A DNA stretch of 64,000 nucleotides from Shewanella sp. GD04112 (GCF_029835735.1 NZ_JAOEAL010000001.1:3348001-3412000); one strand, 5' to 3'. Shown: positions 46,913 to 56,764, counted from the stretch's first letter. Notes: generated by a model from the sequence alone, not told the origin. Program-made: numbers and translations.

Positions 46913-46992
46913 AAATAAACCCAAACATCAGGCTAAATAAGAGGAGCACAAGATAGCCGAAAAGCTAACCTGTGCCTATCTCTTATTTGGCA

Positions 46993-47682
46993 CTAACTAC
47001 GTGTTGAGAAACGATAACCCGCACCACGAACCGTTTGAATGAGACGATCATGGCCCGACTCTTCAACCGCTTTACGTAGGCGGCGAATATGCACATCAAC
47101 GGTTCGGTCTTCGACATATACGTTTGTGCCCCACACATTATCAAGCAGCTGTTCGCGGCTGTAAACACGTTCAGGATGTGTCATAAAGAAGTGTAATAAA
47201 CGGAATTCCGTTGGCCCCATATCGAGTACGGTATCGCCAACACTTACCCTGTGACTCACGGGGTCGAGTAACAATCCTTGTACGTCAATCGTTTCTTCAA
47301 GACGGGTCGGCGCGCTACGGCGTAGCACCGCTTTGATACGTGCCACCAACTCCTTGGGTGAGAAAGGTTTAGTGATATAGTCATCGGCGCCCACTTCGAG
47401 GCCCTTAACCTTATCTTCCTCTTCTCCACGGGCGGTGAGCATAATAATGGGGATCTGACGGGTAAACTCATCCTGCTTGAGGCGTTTAGCCAATTGAATA
47501 CCGCTTCCTCCAGGAAACATCCAATCCAACAAAATCAGATCGGGGTAAGGCTCCTTTAGCAGCGCAATGGCCGAATCAAAATCTTCTGCCGCAGAGGTGG
47601 TAAACCCATGCTGTTCCATTACAAAAGTCAGCATCTCGCGGATAGCTAACTCGTCTTCTACTATCAATATCCTTGCAGTCAT
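46993..47682 (-). CDS. phoB: PhoB, phosphate-regulon response regulator
   Basis: 229 aa from the ATG at 47682 (MTARILIVEDELAIREML, aligning with PhoB starts); a start at 47712 is possible. The receiver has the phosphorylated Asp in PDLILLDWMFPG and the Lys in YITKPFSPKEL. The C-terminal winged helix is OmpR/PhoB type (GPTEFRLLHFFMTHPERVYSREQLLDNVWG, VDVHIRRLRKAVE). A loose Pho box-like sequence CTGTAATAAAAATGAC is upstream, so autoregulation is possible. Confidence 0.95.
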   Translation of the reverse strand: MTARILIVEDELAIREMLTFVMEQHGFTTSAAEDFDSAIALLKEPYPDLILLDWMFPGGSGIQLAKRLKQDEFTRQIPIIMLTARGEEEDKVKGLEVGADDYITKPFSPKELVARIKAVLRRSAPTRLEETIDVQGLLLDPVSHRVSVGDTVLDMGPTEFRLLHFFMTHPERVYSREQLLDNVWGTNVYVEDRTVDVHIRRLRKAVEESGHDRLIQTVRGAGYRFSTRS

Positions 47683-47824
47683 AGGTGATTTTCTGTCAGT
47701 GAATGTCAACACGGCTATTATTAGTCATTTTTATTACAGATTTATGAATAAGTGTGCCGCACAAGCTATATAGTAGCGATGATTGTCATATTAAGTTTAT
47801 ATAACTGTTTGTTTATCGCAGTAA

Positions 47825-48425
47825 AGAATCCACCTTCTGAAGAAGGTGGCTTTGTTTTAACCCCCTAAAAGGGGGCCTTTATTCAAGAGCAAGTTGACCC
47901 TGCTCTTGCCGCTCTACTTTCTCTTGATGCCTAACGTATCTACGGATTATTTCCTCGTTAATTCCAATCGAATCGACGAAGTATCCTCTCTGCCAAAAAT
48001 GATTTCCCGAAAGTTTATTCTTACGTAGGTAAGGAAATTTACTGAATATTTTCAAAGCTATCTTACCTTTTAACGCCCCCATTAAATTCGATATAGATAT
48101 CTTCGGAGGTACCTTCACTACTAAATGAACATGGTCAACTTGAACATTTAGCTCCATGACTATGCATCCCATTTGATGGCAATAAACCTGAATGCATCGA
48201 TAAACCTCTTTTCCGACATTACCTTTCAATATCCGAAAGCGGTACTTTGGTGTCCAGACTATATGATATTGACATCGCCAGAACACATGCGATGCTTGCT
48301 CGTATCTACTCATGTTATTTGCCTCTTTTGACTTCGCTAAAAATCAAAGATGCATTTAACATGGGTAGGTATACAGGCAAAGCCTCAAATGATGATAACC
48401 ACCTACTGAAGTAGGTGGTTTTGGG
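47825..48425 (-). mobile_element. IS200/IS605-type insertion sequence (tnpA only)
   Basis: About 600 bp. The HUH transposase gene is flanked by related subterminal hairpins: CCACCTTCTGAAGAAGGTGG at 47830-47849 and CCACCTACTGAAGTAGGTGG at 48399-48418. This is the single-strand hairpin organisation of IS200/IS605 ends. An internal CCCCCTAAAAGGGGG hairpin follows the transposase stop. No tnpB accompanies it. Exact ends are not determined; such elements leave no target duplication. Confidence 0.85.
47879..48313 (-). CDS. tnpA: TnpA, IS200/IS605-family Y1 HUH transposase
   Basis: 144 aa. The HUH metal site is His61-Val-His63 (VQVDHVHLVVKVPP) and the nucleophile is probably Tyr126 (EEIIRRYVRHQE). 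Opening residues HVFWRCQYHIVWTPKYR are family-typical. It cuts and rejoins single-stranded DNA at the end hairpins. Length is normal and the frame is intact, so the element may still be mobile. Confidence 0.93.
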   Translation of the reverse strand: MSRYEQASHVFWRCQYHIVWTPKYRFRILKGNVGKEVYRCIQVYCHQMGCIVMELNVQVDHVHLVVKVPPKISISNLMGALKGKIALKIFSKFPYLRKNKLSGNHFWQRGYFVDSIGINEEIIRRYVRHQEKVERQEQGQLALE

Positions 48426-48437
48426 CTAAAAATAAAA

Positions 48438-48457
48438 AAGGAAGCCGAAGCTTCCTT
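48438..48457 (-). terminator. Terminator of the porin gene
   Basis: AAGGAAGC / GCTTCCTT with a 4-nt loop, followed on the minus strand by TTTT and an AT-rich tail. Confidence 0.88.
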
Positions 48458-48478
48458 AATTCAATCTTAATACTGAGA

Positions 48479-49453
48479 TTAGAACTTGTGTTCTAAACCA
48501 ACAACGATGTATTTGTCATCGTCGTTAGACGCTTCCATAGAGCGGTTAGTATAGAAAGCAAACACTTTCGTTGGCTTACCTAAGCTGTAGTCCGCACCCA
48601 CTGACCATGAATCACCTAAGTCTTCCATGTCTTGGTATTGGGCTTTTAATGTCACAGCATTGATATCATAAGCAGCACTTAACAGGTAGCCAGTCGCACT
48701 GTCTGCAGACACCTCAACTGGTTGGCCCGTTGTTGCATTGTATTTGTACGTTTGTTCCTGCTGCTGATACATACCACCCAATGTGATGCCTGCTAACTTG
48801 GTTTGTAAGCTAGCGCGCACGATTTCATATCCAGACACATCAGAATCGTAGGCAAGGGCTGCATAGACAGCGGTTTTCTTTAACTTAGCGTCACCATACA
48901 TGGCGGCAGCACTGAAACCATCTTGAGCAAATTGACTTTTAACATCATTACCTTCCGCAACATAAGTGACACCAAACACAAAGTCACCAAAGGAAGGGGT
49001 TAAGTAAGTTGCCGTTTGCGCAGCACGAACTTCACCTTTAAACAATTTAGCCAGGTCACCAGAATTCATAAAGTCATTGAATTGGTCAACACCACCTTGA
49101 GAAATCTTCAGCAAAGTATCGTTACGACCAACAGAGAACGAACCAAAGTCGCCTTTTAAACCAACAAATTGATTACGCGCAGTAAAGTTGTCGCTTGATG
49201 CATTACCAGTATCTACTTGATACTCAACAGTATAGAAAGCGGTAAGTGAACTTGATAATTCGAAATCACCCTTCACACCAAAACGAGAAGCATTACTTTG
49301 AATAGTTGTTGTAGCGTCACCATTCTCATCGTTTGATTGAGCGCTAACATTCAACTTACCATAAACAGTCAGTGGCTCAGCGGCATAAGCAGAAGCCAGA
49401 GTTGCAGAAGCTAGCGCAGAAGCAAGTAGAGTTTTACAAAAAACGTTCATCAT
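48479..49453 (-). CDS. General porin (Gram-negative OmpC-like)
   Basis: 324 aa. A signal peptide (LLASALASATLASAYAAE) precedes a 16-strand porin barrel that starts PLTVYGKLNVSAQS, includes RNQFVGLKGDFGSFSVGRND and ends VVGLEHKF with terminal Phe. It forms a diffusion pore in the outer membrane. The start is ATGATGAACG, with AAGGAT upstream; this region is complementary over about 10 nt to the seeds of the three candidate small RNAs at 41.6-44.3 kb. Proximity to phoB hints at phosphate-linked expression but no good Pho box was found upstream. Confidence 0.93.
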   Translation of the reverse strand: MMNVFCKTLLASALASATLASAYAAEPLTVYGKLNVSAQSNDENGDATTTIQSNASRFGVKGDFELSSSLTAFYTVEYQVDTGNASSDNFTARNQFVGLKGDFGSFSVGRNDTLLKISQGGVDQFNDFMNSGDLAKLFKGEVRAAQTATYLTPSFGDFVFGVTYVAEGNDVKSQFAQDGFSAAAMYGDAKLKKTAVYAALAYDSDVSGYEIVRASLQTKLAGITLGGMYQQQEQTYKYNATTGQPVEVSADSATGYLLSAAYDINAVTLKAQYQDMEDLGDSWSVGADYSLGKPTKVFAFYTNRSMEASNDDDKYIVVGLEHKF

Positions 49454-49745
49454 TTAATCCTTTCGACGTTATGTTCGTCTTGGTTATTGGTTTGGAACGA
49501 CCGAAAGTTTGCAATGAATCTGTTTCAGTTTTATTTCAATTGTGACAACTTAGGACTACCACCATAAAACCGCACCACCTACAAAAGACAAAACCCATTA
49601 ACACCAAGGGTTATAGCTGAGTTTTTCTCAATGTTACATTTTGATGAATTCTGCAACTAAGGCAAAATTTAACGATTTCAGGTAGGTTTACCCCGCCGCA
49701 ACTATGCCGTAAACTGCGACTTTATTTTTCCAATGAGCGCATCTT

Positions 49746-50660
49746 ATGTGGTTTAAAAATCTTACTATTTATCGTTTCAATAAACCTTTTTCCATCGAGA
49801 CAGAAGCACTTGAAACCGCACTTGCCGATTTCACATTTTCCCCGTGCGCCAGCCAAGACGTCAGCAAATTTGGGTTTTCCAATGCCTTAGGTAAACAGGG
49901 CAGCACCTTAGTGCACAGCGCCAACAATCGTCATCTAATCTGTGTCACTAAAGAAGAAAAAATTCTTCCTGGTCAAGTAATTAAAGAATCATTAGAAGAA
50001 AAAGTGGCACAAATTGAAAACGAAGAAAATCGTAAACTTGCCAAAAAAGAAAAAGATGCGCTAAAAGATGAAATCATCACTAGCCTATTGCCACGCGCTT
50101 TTTCGCGCCGCAGCCAAACACGCGCACTGATTTTACCTGAGTTAGAAATGATCCTCGTTGACAGTTCAAGCGCCACTAAGGCAGAAGAATTATTAGCCTT
50201 ATTACGCAAGGCCTTAGGTAGCTTGCCAGTGATCCCATTAAGCTTTAAAGCACCGATTGAAAGCCAATTAACTGAATGGCTTAAAAATGGCAGCGCCCCC
50301 TTACCTTTTGAAATACAAGATGAAGCTGAGCTGAAATCAGCCGCAGATGAAGGCGGCATAGTACGCTTTAAGCAGCAAGATCTAAAAGAAGACGAAGTAC
50401 TTGCCCACCTTGAAACCGGTAAAGAAGTGCATAAGCTCGCCCTGCACTTTGGCCAATCGATTGCGCTACTGCTGCAATCCGATGCCAGTGTGAAACGCTT
50501 AAAATTCTCCGAAGAATTTAGAGCGGGTAACGATGAGTTGGGTAATGAAGATCCGATGGCGCGCCTCGATGCTGACTTTGCCTTAATGGGCAGTGAATTA
50601 GTCGCACTAATGCACGCCCTAGTTTCTGCATTGGGTGGCATTGAAGAGGCTCAAGCTTAG
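49746..50660 (+). CDS. rdgC: RdgC, recombination-associated protein
   Basis: 304 aa, the usual length. The N-terminus MWFKNLTIYRF, then DVSKFGFSNALGKQG and RRSQTRALILPELEMILVDSSSATKAEELLALLRKALGSLPV are typical of RdgC. The protein forms a ring-shaped dimer that coats DNA and restrains RecA. It is monocistronic and closed by a strong terminator. Confidence 0.95.
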   Translation: MWFKNLTIYRFNKPFSIETEALETALADFTFSPCASQDVSKFGFSNALGKQGSTLVHSANNRHLICVTKEEKILPGQVIKESLEEKVAQIENEENRKLAKKEKDALKDEIITSLLPRAFSRRSQTRALILPELEMILVDSSSATKAEELLALLRKALGSLPVIPLSFKAPIESQLTEWLKNGSAPLPFEIQDEAELKSAADEGGIVRFKQQDLKEDEVLAHLETGKEVHKLALHFGQSIALLLQSDASVKRLKFSEEFRAGNDELGNEDPMARLDADFALMGSELVALMHALVSALGGIEEAQA

Positions 50661-50748
50661 CCTTAACGCTTAACCAAGCTGATAAAGCACAGCCATATTT
50701 AGCGAAAGCGCCAAACGAGCTTAAGCTAAATCAAACGAAATAATGTAT

Positions 50749-50791
50749 AAAGGCGCCGCAGTTGAACTTAGTTCACTGCGGCGCCTTTTTA
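50749..50791 (+). terminator. Terminator of rdgC
   Basis: A long GC-rich stem AAAGGCGCCGCAGT ... ACTGCGGCGCCTTT with an inner TGAAC/GTTCA stem, then TTTTT. Confidence 0.88.
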
Positions 50792-50887
50792 GTCTCTATA
50801 ACTGAAGTAATACATTGGCAGCGATTCGAGGGAGCGATTCAAGTATGCCAACCTTAATTGCCGCCACTCACTCAAATCGCAAACCAA

Positions 50888-52699
50888 CTAGCTTTTCGTC
50901 AGCAGCTCACCCTTATTATCGAATGGCCAATCAATGCCAAGCCAGGCTTTAAAGAAGGCTTTTTGCTGCTTAGTCGCCTTCGCTTCGCCTTTTAGCACTA
51001 GCTTACCGCTTTGTTTCTCACCTAAGGTTAACGCCACTTGCTTGATTTTGTCGTTGTTAAATAAGGTGATTTCGACTTTATCACCCACTTTAAAGTCTTT
51101 GATGCGTTTATCAAAACCTTGTGCCGTGACCTTTAAGCCATTAATCGCGAGGATCTCATCCCCTGCCACGATACCGGCCTGCCAAGCGGGGCCATTACGC
51201 AAGACTTGAGAAAGCACTAAAGAGCCATGTTCGCTGCTTAAAGTCATGCCCGTAAAAGGCTCAGCTTTAGAGTCTTTACCATAGGACATCACTAAACCTG
51301 CCTGAGACAACAGGCCTGAAAACTCAAGACTTAGAGGACTATTCACATGGCTCTGCCACCAAGGGCCATAATCCTTACCCGATAAGTCCTTCAGTATTTG
51401 CTGCACATCGGCCACAGTGTAACCCTTAGGCACGCGGTAATCCTGATAGAGTTTACGATGAACATCGCGGTACGAGTGGGCAAGATTCGAGTCGGTCAGC
51501 AGGGAGAAATCCAGCGCCAGTGAGGCTAGATAACCTTCAGAGTAAATATTCACACTATGGTTAATGGCATAATCACCACCCGTGCTGCTCCACTCTCCTA
51601 AACTGGCCTCGGCCACAGATTGAATTTCGCGTCCGGGAGTCAGCTCACTCTTCTCAATGCGTTTAGCGAGATCTTCTAAAAACTCCTTAGGCGTCATCAC
51701 TCCTGCACGCAGCAGTAACTGACCTTGGAAATAACTGGTCGAGCCCTCGGCAATCCACAAAAGCTCGGTCATGTTTTCATGCTGATAATCGTAAGGGACC
51801 AAACCCGCTGGACGATAGGCTTTAACGTTCCAGGTATGAATAAACTCATGGGAGGCGGTGCTGATAAAGCGTAGGTAGTCCTTACGCTCGCGAAAACTAA
51901 ACCGAGGCAGTTGGATGACCGTCGAGTTCAAATGTTCGGTTGCACCACTCGCACCGCTAGTGGCATGCACCATATACACATAACGCTCAAAGGGATAACC
52001 ATCCCAAATCGCCTTGGCTTGACCACTCAGCGCGGTTAAATCTTTCACTACGTTGTCGGCATCGTAGTTGCCTTCGCCCCACAGTACTAACTCATAGTCT
52101 TTACCATTGGCGCTAAAGGTTTTGTGAGTGCTCACGCCAGTTTCGATGGGCGAATCAATCAGCACATCATAATTAGGCGCCACAAAGGAATGCGCCGCGT
52201 TGCCTGACGACATACCCGAATAACTTTGCCAGTTCTCGGGAACCGTTAATTGTACAGCGACAGCATCGGCTCGAAATTGCGGGCTATACATAAATACGCC
52301 ACTGGCATCTAAATAGGCATGGGTTGCATCGATATGACGCACACGTTGACCTAATTCATTGGCATAGAGCTGATAATTCACTGTCACGCTGGTGGGCTTA
52401 TCGAGAGCAATTTGCCATTCACCGCTGGCGGTGCGCTTCCATGGCAGCGCGTTGCCTCGTGCGTCGGTGGCGCTAAATAAACGCACACCGTCAGATAAAG
52501 GTAACACTTGATATTTGCCCGTACGCCACACGGGAAGATTGACATTCAACTCACCCGCTTTAGCCTCGGGGAAGGTCACACTCACCTTCGCAAGGTGATG
52601 TTCTGGTTGGCTTAAATCAATTTTGTAATCCACATCGGCAAATACGTTAGCCGACCCTAATACACTTAATAGCAAAATAGATAATCTACTGGGTTTCAC
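50888..52699 (-). CDS. M61-family glycyl aminopeptidase with PDZ domain
   Basis: 603 aa from a GTG at 52699, chosen because GGAAG is 5 nt upstream and a signal peptide (LSILLLSVLGSANVFA) begins there; the longer reading from 52789 would bury it behind a charged leader. A beta-sandwich N-domain is followed by the zinc motif HEFIHTWN (His284, Glu285, His288) and a C-terminal PDZ domain (SLVLSQVLRNGPAWQAGIVAGDEILAING). The enzyme is presumably periplasmic and removes N-terminal Gly/Ala. Confidence 0.92.
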   Translation of the reverse strand: MKPSRLSILLLSVLGSANVFADVDYKIDLSQPEHHLAKVSVTFPEAKAGELNVNLPVWRTGKYQVLPLSDGVRLFSATDARGNALPWKRTASGEWQIALDKPTSVTVNYQLYANELGQRVRHIDATHAYLDASGVFMYSPQFRADAVAVQLTVPENWQSYSGMSSGNAAHSFVAPNYDVLIDSPIETGVSTHKTFSANGKDYELVLWGEGNYDADNVVKDLTALSGQAKAIWDGYPFERYVYMVHATSGASGATEHLNSTVIQLPRFSFRERKDYLRFISTASHEFIHTWNVKAYRPAGLVPYDYQHENMTELLWIAEGSTSYFQGQLLLRAGVMTPKEFLEDLAKRIEKSELTPGREIQSVAEASLGEWSSTGGDYAINHSVNIYSEGYLASLALDFSLLTDSNLAHSYRDVHRKLYQDYRVPKGYTVADVQQILKDLSGKDYGPWWQSHVNSPLSLEFSGLLSQAGLVMSYGKDSKAEPFTGMTLSSEHGSLVLSQVLRNGPAWQAGIVAGDEILAINGLKVTAQGFDKRIKDFKVGDKVEITLFNNDKIKQVALTLGEKQSGKLVLKGEAKATKQQKAFFKAWLGIDWPFDNKGELLTKS

Positions 52700-52839
52700 T
52701 CTGACTTCCTTCCGTCTTCTGTTATTATGCTTCTTATATTTTTTCCAAGTATAACAAGTCGATGTAGCATCCTCATTAGGCGCTAACAAAAGCTAACAAA
52801 ATAAGTTCCTTGACTTAGGGAATATAGGGCCACCTACAC

Positions 52840-55002
52840 ATGCATAAACTCATTGTTATTTTCGTGACCTTGTTGATGTCTATTTCTTTTCAAACAAAGG
52901 CTGCCGATCTTGAGGCCGAAGAAATAGAATTGCGTGAAACGCCGCAGAAGATGTATGACAGACTTAACCAGTCCATCTCTTTTCCTATTGCCTTTAAGAA
53001 TCGTGAACAATTTGAACGTGCCGCCCAAGAGCAGGGTTACAGCAGTGATGAATTCGAGCATATTCTGCAACTGCTTGCGCGGTTAAATCTCGAGCCAAAT
53101 GTGAAATCCAAGGTTGGCTTTCAAGACGCCAATAGCCTGATTGAATTACTGGCAAGCATAGCGCAGAGTCCCTTCGAACAAGCCACAGTCGCTATGCTCA
53201 AGGGGCGTTATATCGGCCGTACCGAACAAAAATACCAAGAGGCCATCGCATTTTATAATGAGGCGCTGACACGGATTAACGACAGTTATGATGTGGAATC
53301 CATGCTGCTAAAGCACACCATTCATGAACATTTAGGCGGATTGCATCTGGTCATCCGCCAAGATGTGCCTGCGTTAATGCATTTTCATACCTACCGCGAT
53401 ATCGCCTACAAGCTTAGAAACGACTACCTTATCGCGGCGGCCGAATCGAAACTTGGGCATTATTACAATAAAAATCAACAACTCACTAAGTCGTTGCAAC
53501 ACTATAGCGAAGCGATTCGCCTGTCTAATCGCTCCAATTATCCTTCGATGAAAACCCACCTGCAGCTGCAACTGGCGAAGGTCTATCGGGATTTAAAACA
53601 ATGGGATGAAGCCTTAAAGAATGCCCATGAGGCTGCCGCAGGTTTTAAAAAACTGGGCAACGACACTTATTTATCAAGCTGTATGACGGTCATCGCCATG
53701 GTGTATGGCGAACAGGGCGATTGGAACCGCGCCATCGATTACTACCTAAATGCCCAGCAGCTCGACGCCAAACGTGGTAACTACATCGCGCAAGGGCTAA
53801 ATTTTCACAATCTCGGCCAAGCCTATTCACACCTACATGATGAGGTAAACGCCCTCAAATACTTATTGATGGCGAATCAGATATTTCAAGAAAAACAAAG
53901 CCATCACTATTTAGTCTATAACGAGCTGCTTATCGGTGAGATTGCCCAATCGAAGGAAGATTGGCCGCTGATGATGAGCCACGCCGAGAATGCTTTGGCT
54001 CTCGCCAGCGATTTAAAATTGCAGGACGAGCAAAAATCGGCGCTGACACAAATCGCCCTGTCTGCGGAAAAGCTCAACGACCAAGCTAAAGTGATTAGCA
54101 CACAAAAGCGCATTATCGAATTGAGTGAAGCACTCGAAAGCACAGCCAAAGATCCATCGGTTTCCGCCTCAGTGTTGGCCGAGCAGCAACTCAAGCTCGA
54201 GCTCAGCATGTTACAAGGCAAACTGAATGATGCGGTTGAAACCACTAAAAATACTAATAAATTGCTCGCCTTTAGTGGCCTGATTGCGACGGTACTCTTA
54301 GTGGGGATCATCATACTGCTCAATCAGCGCCGTAAGCACAAACGCCAAAACGCCATGCTGCAGCAGTTAAGCCTCGAAGAGCCTTTTACCCACCATCAAG
54401 GATATGCCGCGCTATTAAAGGATCTCGCCCAAAGCCCTGCGAATGCGCCCACAACCGCCCTCGCCTTAATTGAATTTCGCGAGCATGTCAGTACCGATCT
54501 GAATCACGGCCAATATTTTGCCAATGCCATTACACGCCAATTAACTGGCCATATCACTAATGCATTGTCGATGCCCGTGTATGTGATCCGTCAAGGCTTG
54601 TTTGCCGTAAGATTTACCGAGGCAGAAGAACCGCAGCGAGTATTACAAACACTGCGGGCACAACTGGATACCAAAGGCATGGGCTATCATTTTAATTTAG
54701 GCTGGATTAGCTTACCGCTATTGACTAAATCAGAAATCAAAATAGCCCCTAAATTACTGTTTGAAACCCTGCAAATGGCACTCGCAGGCGCGCGCAGTTT
54801 GCCGAATGACACTAGCCATTATGTGAGCCTTAGAGCCTTAGATTTTGTGCCACCGACACTCTTTGCCGATCCGCTATTTTTGCACCTCGAAAAAGGGATT
54901 GAACGCGGCCTGATAAGGGTCGACACCAGCGCAACCAAAGACGACATCATTTGGCCATGCTGGGAAAATAACCAAGATCGACATTTATTAGAAAATATTT
55001 GA
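52840..55002 (+). CDS. Periplasmic TPR protein with one membrane helix and degenerate GGDEF-like domain
   Basis: 720 aa. A signal peptide (LIVIFVTLLMSISFQTKA) precedes about seven TPR repeats (~110-430, for example YQEAIAFYNEALTRINDSYD, WNRAIDYYLNAQQLDAKRGNY). A coiled-coil and a membrane helix (LLAFSGLIATVLLVGIIILL, ~465-485) follow, then a cytoplasmic domain with the fold pattern of a GGDEF domain but RQGLFAVRF in place of RxGGDEF. It is probably catalytically inactive, perhaps a sensor or scaffold. It is 150 bp before a diguanylate cyclase gene. Confidence 0.75.
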   Translation: MHKLIVIFVTLLMSISFQTKAADLEAEEIELRETPQKMYDRLNQSISFPIAFKNREQFERAAQEQGYSSDEFEHILQLLARLNLEPNVKSKVGFQDANSLIELLASIAQSPFEQATVAMLKGRYIGRTEQKYQEAIAFYNEALTRINDSYDVESMLLKHTIHEHLGGLHLVIRQDVPALMHFHTYRDIAYKLRNDYLIAAAESKLGHYYNKNQQLTKSLQHYSEAIRLSNRSNYPSMKTHLQLQLAKVYRDLKQWDEALKNAHEAAAGFKKLGNDTYLSSCMTVIAMVYGEQGDWNRAIDYYLNAQQLDAKRGNYIAQGLNFHNLGQAYSHLHDEVNALKYLLMANQIFQEKQSHHYLVYNELLIGEIAQSKEDWPLMMSHAENALALASDLKLQDEQKSALTQIALSAEKLNDQAKVISTQKRIIELSEALESTAKDPSVSASVLAEQQLKLELSMLQGKLNDAVETTKNTNKLLAFSGLIATVLLVGIIILLNQRRKHKRQNAMLQQLSLEEPFTHHQGYAALLKDLAQSPANAPTTALALIEFREHVSTDLNHGQYFANAITRQLTGHITNALSMPVYVIRQGLFAVRFTEAEEPQRVLQTLRAQLDTKGMGYHFNLGWISLPLLTKSEIKIAPKLLFETLQMALAGARSLPNDTSHYVSLRALDFVPPTLFADPLFLHLEKGIERGLIRVDTSATKDDIIWPCWENNQDRHLLENI

Positions 55003-55151
55003 TCAATATCGACAATTAATCATCGTGGCATGGGGAAAGCAATTTGCACTCTACCGCCATTGTTATAACATTAGAAGCATATGAGTTTACCGCTAATCTG
55101 GACAGAGGACGTCATGCTTGTTAGCCCTGCAGAGTTAGGAAAATACTCCGG

Positions 55152-56708
55152 ATGAAGGATTCCAACGCGACTGTTACACAACTTGCATTACTTCAACAGA
55201 AACTTCATTCGGCAAAACTTGCCCTCGATGAAGTCAATGAAGATAGAAATGCTAAGTTACAAACTTTACTCCAATTTATTGGTCATTTAAGTCTTGCCTG
55301 CAAAGGTCAAAACTTAGAATTGGATAATAAGCTTGCCAAACTTCGCCATAACTTAAATACCTTTGAGCGAGTCGATGAAGCCCTACCTGAATTGGTCGAT
55401 GTTGAACGCCTATTAAAAGGCCAATACCACCACGTAATGGTACAACTTGAAGAAAGTCGCGCAGGGCTTGCACAGGTCGTCCGCCAAATTCAACGGGTTA
55501 ACTCTGTACCAGAAAAGCTCAAAAAAGAAATTAACTACTTTAAGCAAGATCTCGCTAAACCGTTCCATACGGTGTGGGAGTACATTCCTAAAGTAAAACA
55601 AATTATCGGCTTCTACGACACCATCCTACAGCAACAGTTTAATGAAACTGAAAAGTTAGATGTGTTACCAAAGCACAGACAACTCGCCCATGAGTTGGCA
55701 CAAATGATTTCGGAAATTGAGTTTCGTAAAGATCAACGCGACCAAGTGCTGGTGATTAAAGAGCTGCTGGCATCGGAAGTCGAAATCGATACCTTGCTCG
55801 AAGCTTATCAAACCATTTTATCTCTGCTGCTCGATAACATCGCCCGCGAAAAATCGGCCTCACAAGAGTTTTTATACGCCCTAAACGATGCATTAGCCGC
55901 GGTACGTGAAGTGGTGAGTGAATCCTATAATCACAACCAGCGCAGTTTTCAGCTAAAAACCCAGCTCAATCGTGAAATCAATTCTCGAGTCGATAATGTG
56001 GGTGAAGCCATTATCGATACCGACGATATTGTCGACCTCAAAGCACGTTTAACCGAACAGCTCAATTCGATTCGCTCCGCACTCGCCCGCAAAGAAGCCT
56101 TAGAACAACGCGAGCAAGCCTTACTGCGTAAATCGATGGAAACCATGCGCAAAGAGCTTAACGAGCTGAGCAACGAGGCCAATACCTATAAAGAACGACT
56201 TTTCGAACAACAAAAGCTCAATCTGCTGGACAGCCTAACTCAATTACCTAACCGTGCCGCCCTAGAAGAGCGCATGGAGCTTGAGTATCGCAATTACCAA
56301 CGTCATAAATCTCCACTATGGATTGCGATTGCAGATATCGATCACTTTAAGAGCATCAATGACAGTTTTGGCCACAGTACTGGGGACAAAACCCTACAGG
56401 TCATCGCCATGGCATTAAAAAATTCTTTACGGGATACCGAGTTTGTCGCCCGCTACGGCGGTGAAGAATTTGTGCTCATTTTGCCAGATATTGACGATAA
56501 CGATATCGCTCAACTTTTAAACAGAGTTAGAGAAAAAGTAAAAAATATTCCATTTAAATTTAAAAATCAGCGGATTACAGTTACAGTATCTATAGGGGCT
56601 GCACGAGTCATGGGCAATGAGCTCATACACGAAACCTTTGAGCGCGCCGATGCAGCACTCTACAAAGCAAAACATGAAAGCAGAGACAGGGTCGTGATTG
56701 ACGTATAA
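55152..56708 (+). CDS. Diguanylate cyclase (GGDEF) with long coiled-coil N-terminus
   Basis: 518 aa. Residues 1-345 are almost entirely helical/coiled-coil with no membrane segment, so it is cytoplasmic. The GGDEF domain has LLDSLTQLPNRAALEERM, IADIDHFKSINDSFGHSTGD (metal Asp) and GGEEF (436-440), all residues for c-di-GMP synthesis. The inhibitory I-site RxxD is replaced by RDTE, so product inhibition may be weak. The Shine-Dalgarno is not clear. Confidence 0.92.
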   Translation: MKDSNATVTQLALLQQKLHSAKLALDEVNEDRNAKLQTLLQFIGHLSLACKGQNLELDNKLAKLRHNLNTFERVDEALPELVDVERLLKGQYHHVMVQLEESRAGLAQVVRQIQRVNSVPEKLKKEINYFKQDLAKPFHTVWEYIPKVKQIIGFYDTILQQQFNETEKLDVLPKHRQLAHELAQMISEIEFRKDQRDQVLVIKELLASEVEIDTLLEAYQTILSLLLDNIAREKSASQEFLYALNDALAAVREVVSESYNHNQRSFQLKTQLNREINSRVDNVGEAIIDTDDIVDLKARLTEQLNSIRSALARKEALEQREQALLRKSMETMRKELNELSNEANTYKERLFEQQKLNLLDSLTQLPNRAALEERMELEYRNYQRHKSPLWIAIADIDHFKSINDSFGHSTGDKTLQVIAMALKNSLRDTEFVARYGGEEFVLILPDIDDNDIAQLLNRVREKVKNIPFKFKNQRITVTVSIGAARVMGNELIHETFERADAALYKAKHESRDRVVIDV

Positions 56709-56764
56709 CAAAGTCCGCCTATACGTCGCCTCTTATCACTCCTGTCGAGACGAAGGAGTGATAA

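Noticed and set aside
49500..49620. Pho box upstream of the porin gene (TTGTCACAATTG)
   Set aside because: Only one half-site is present; the second half-site is not at the required spacing.
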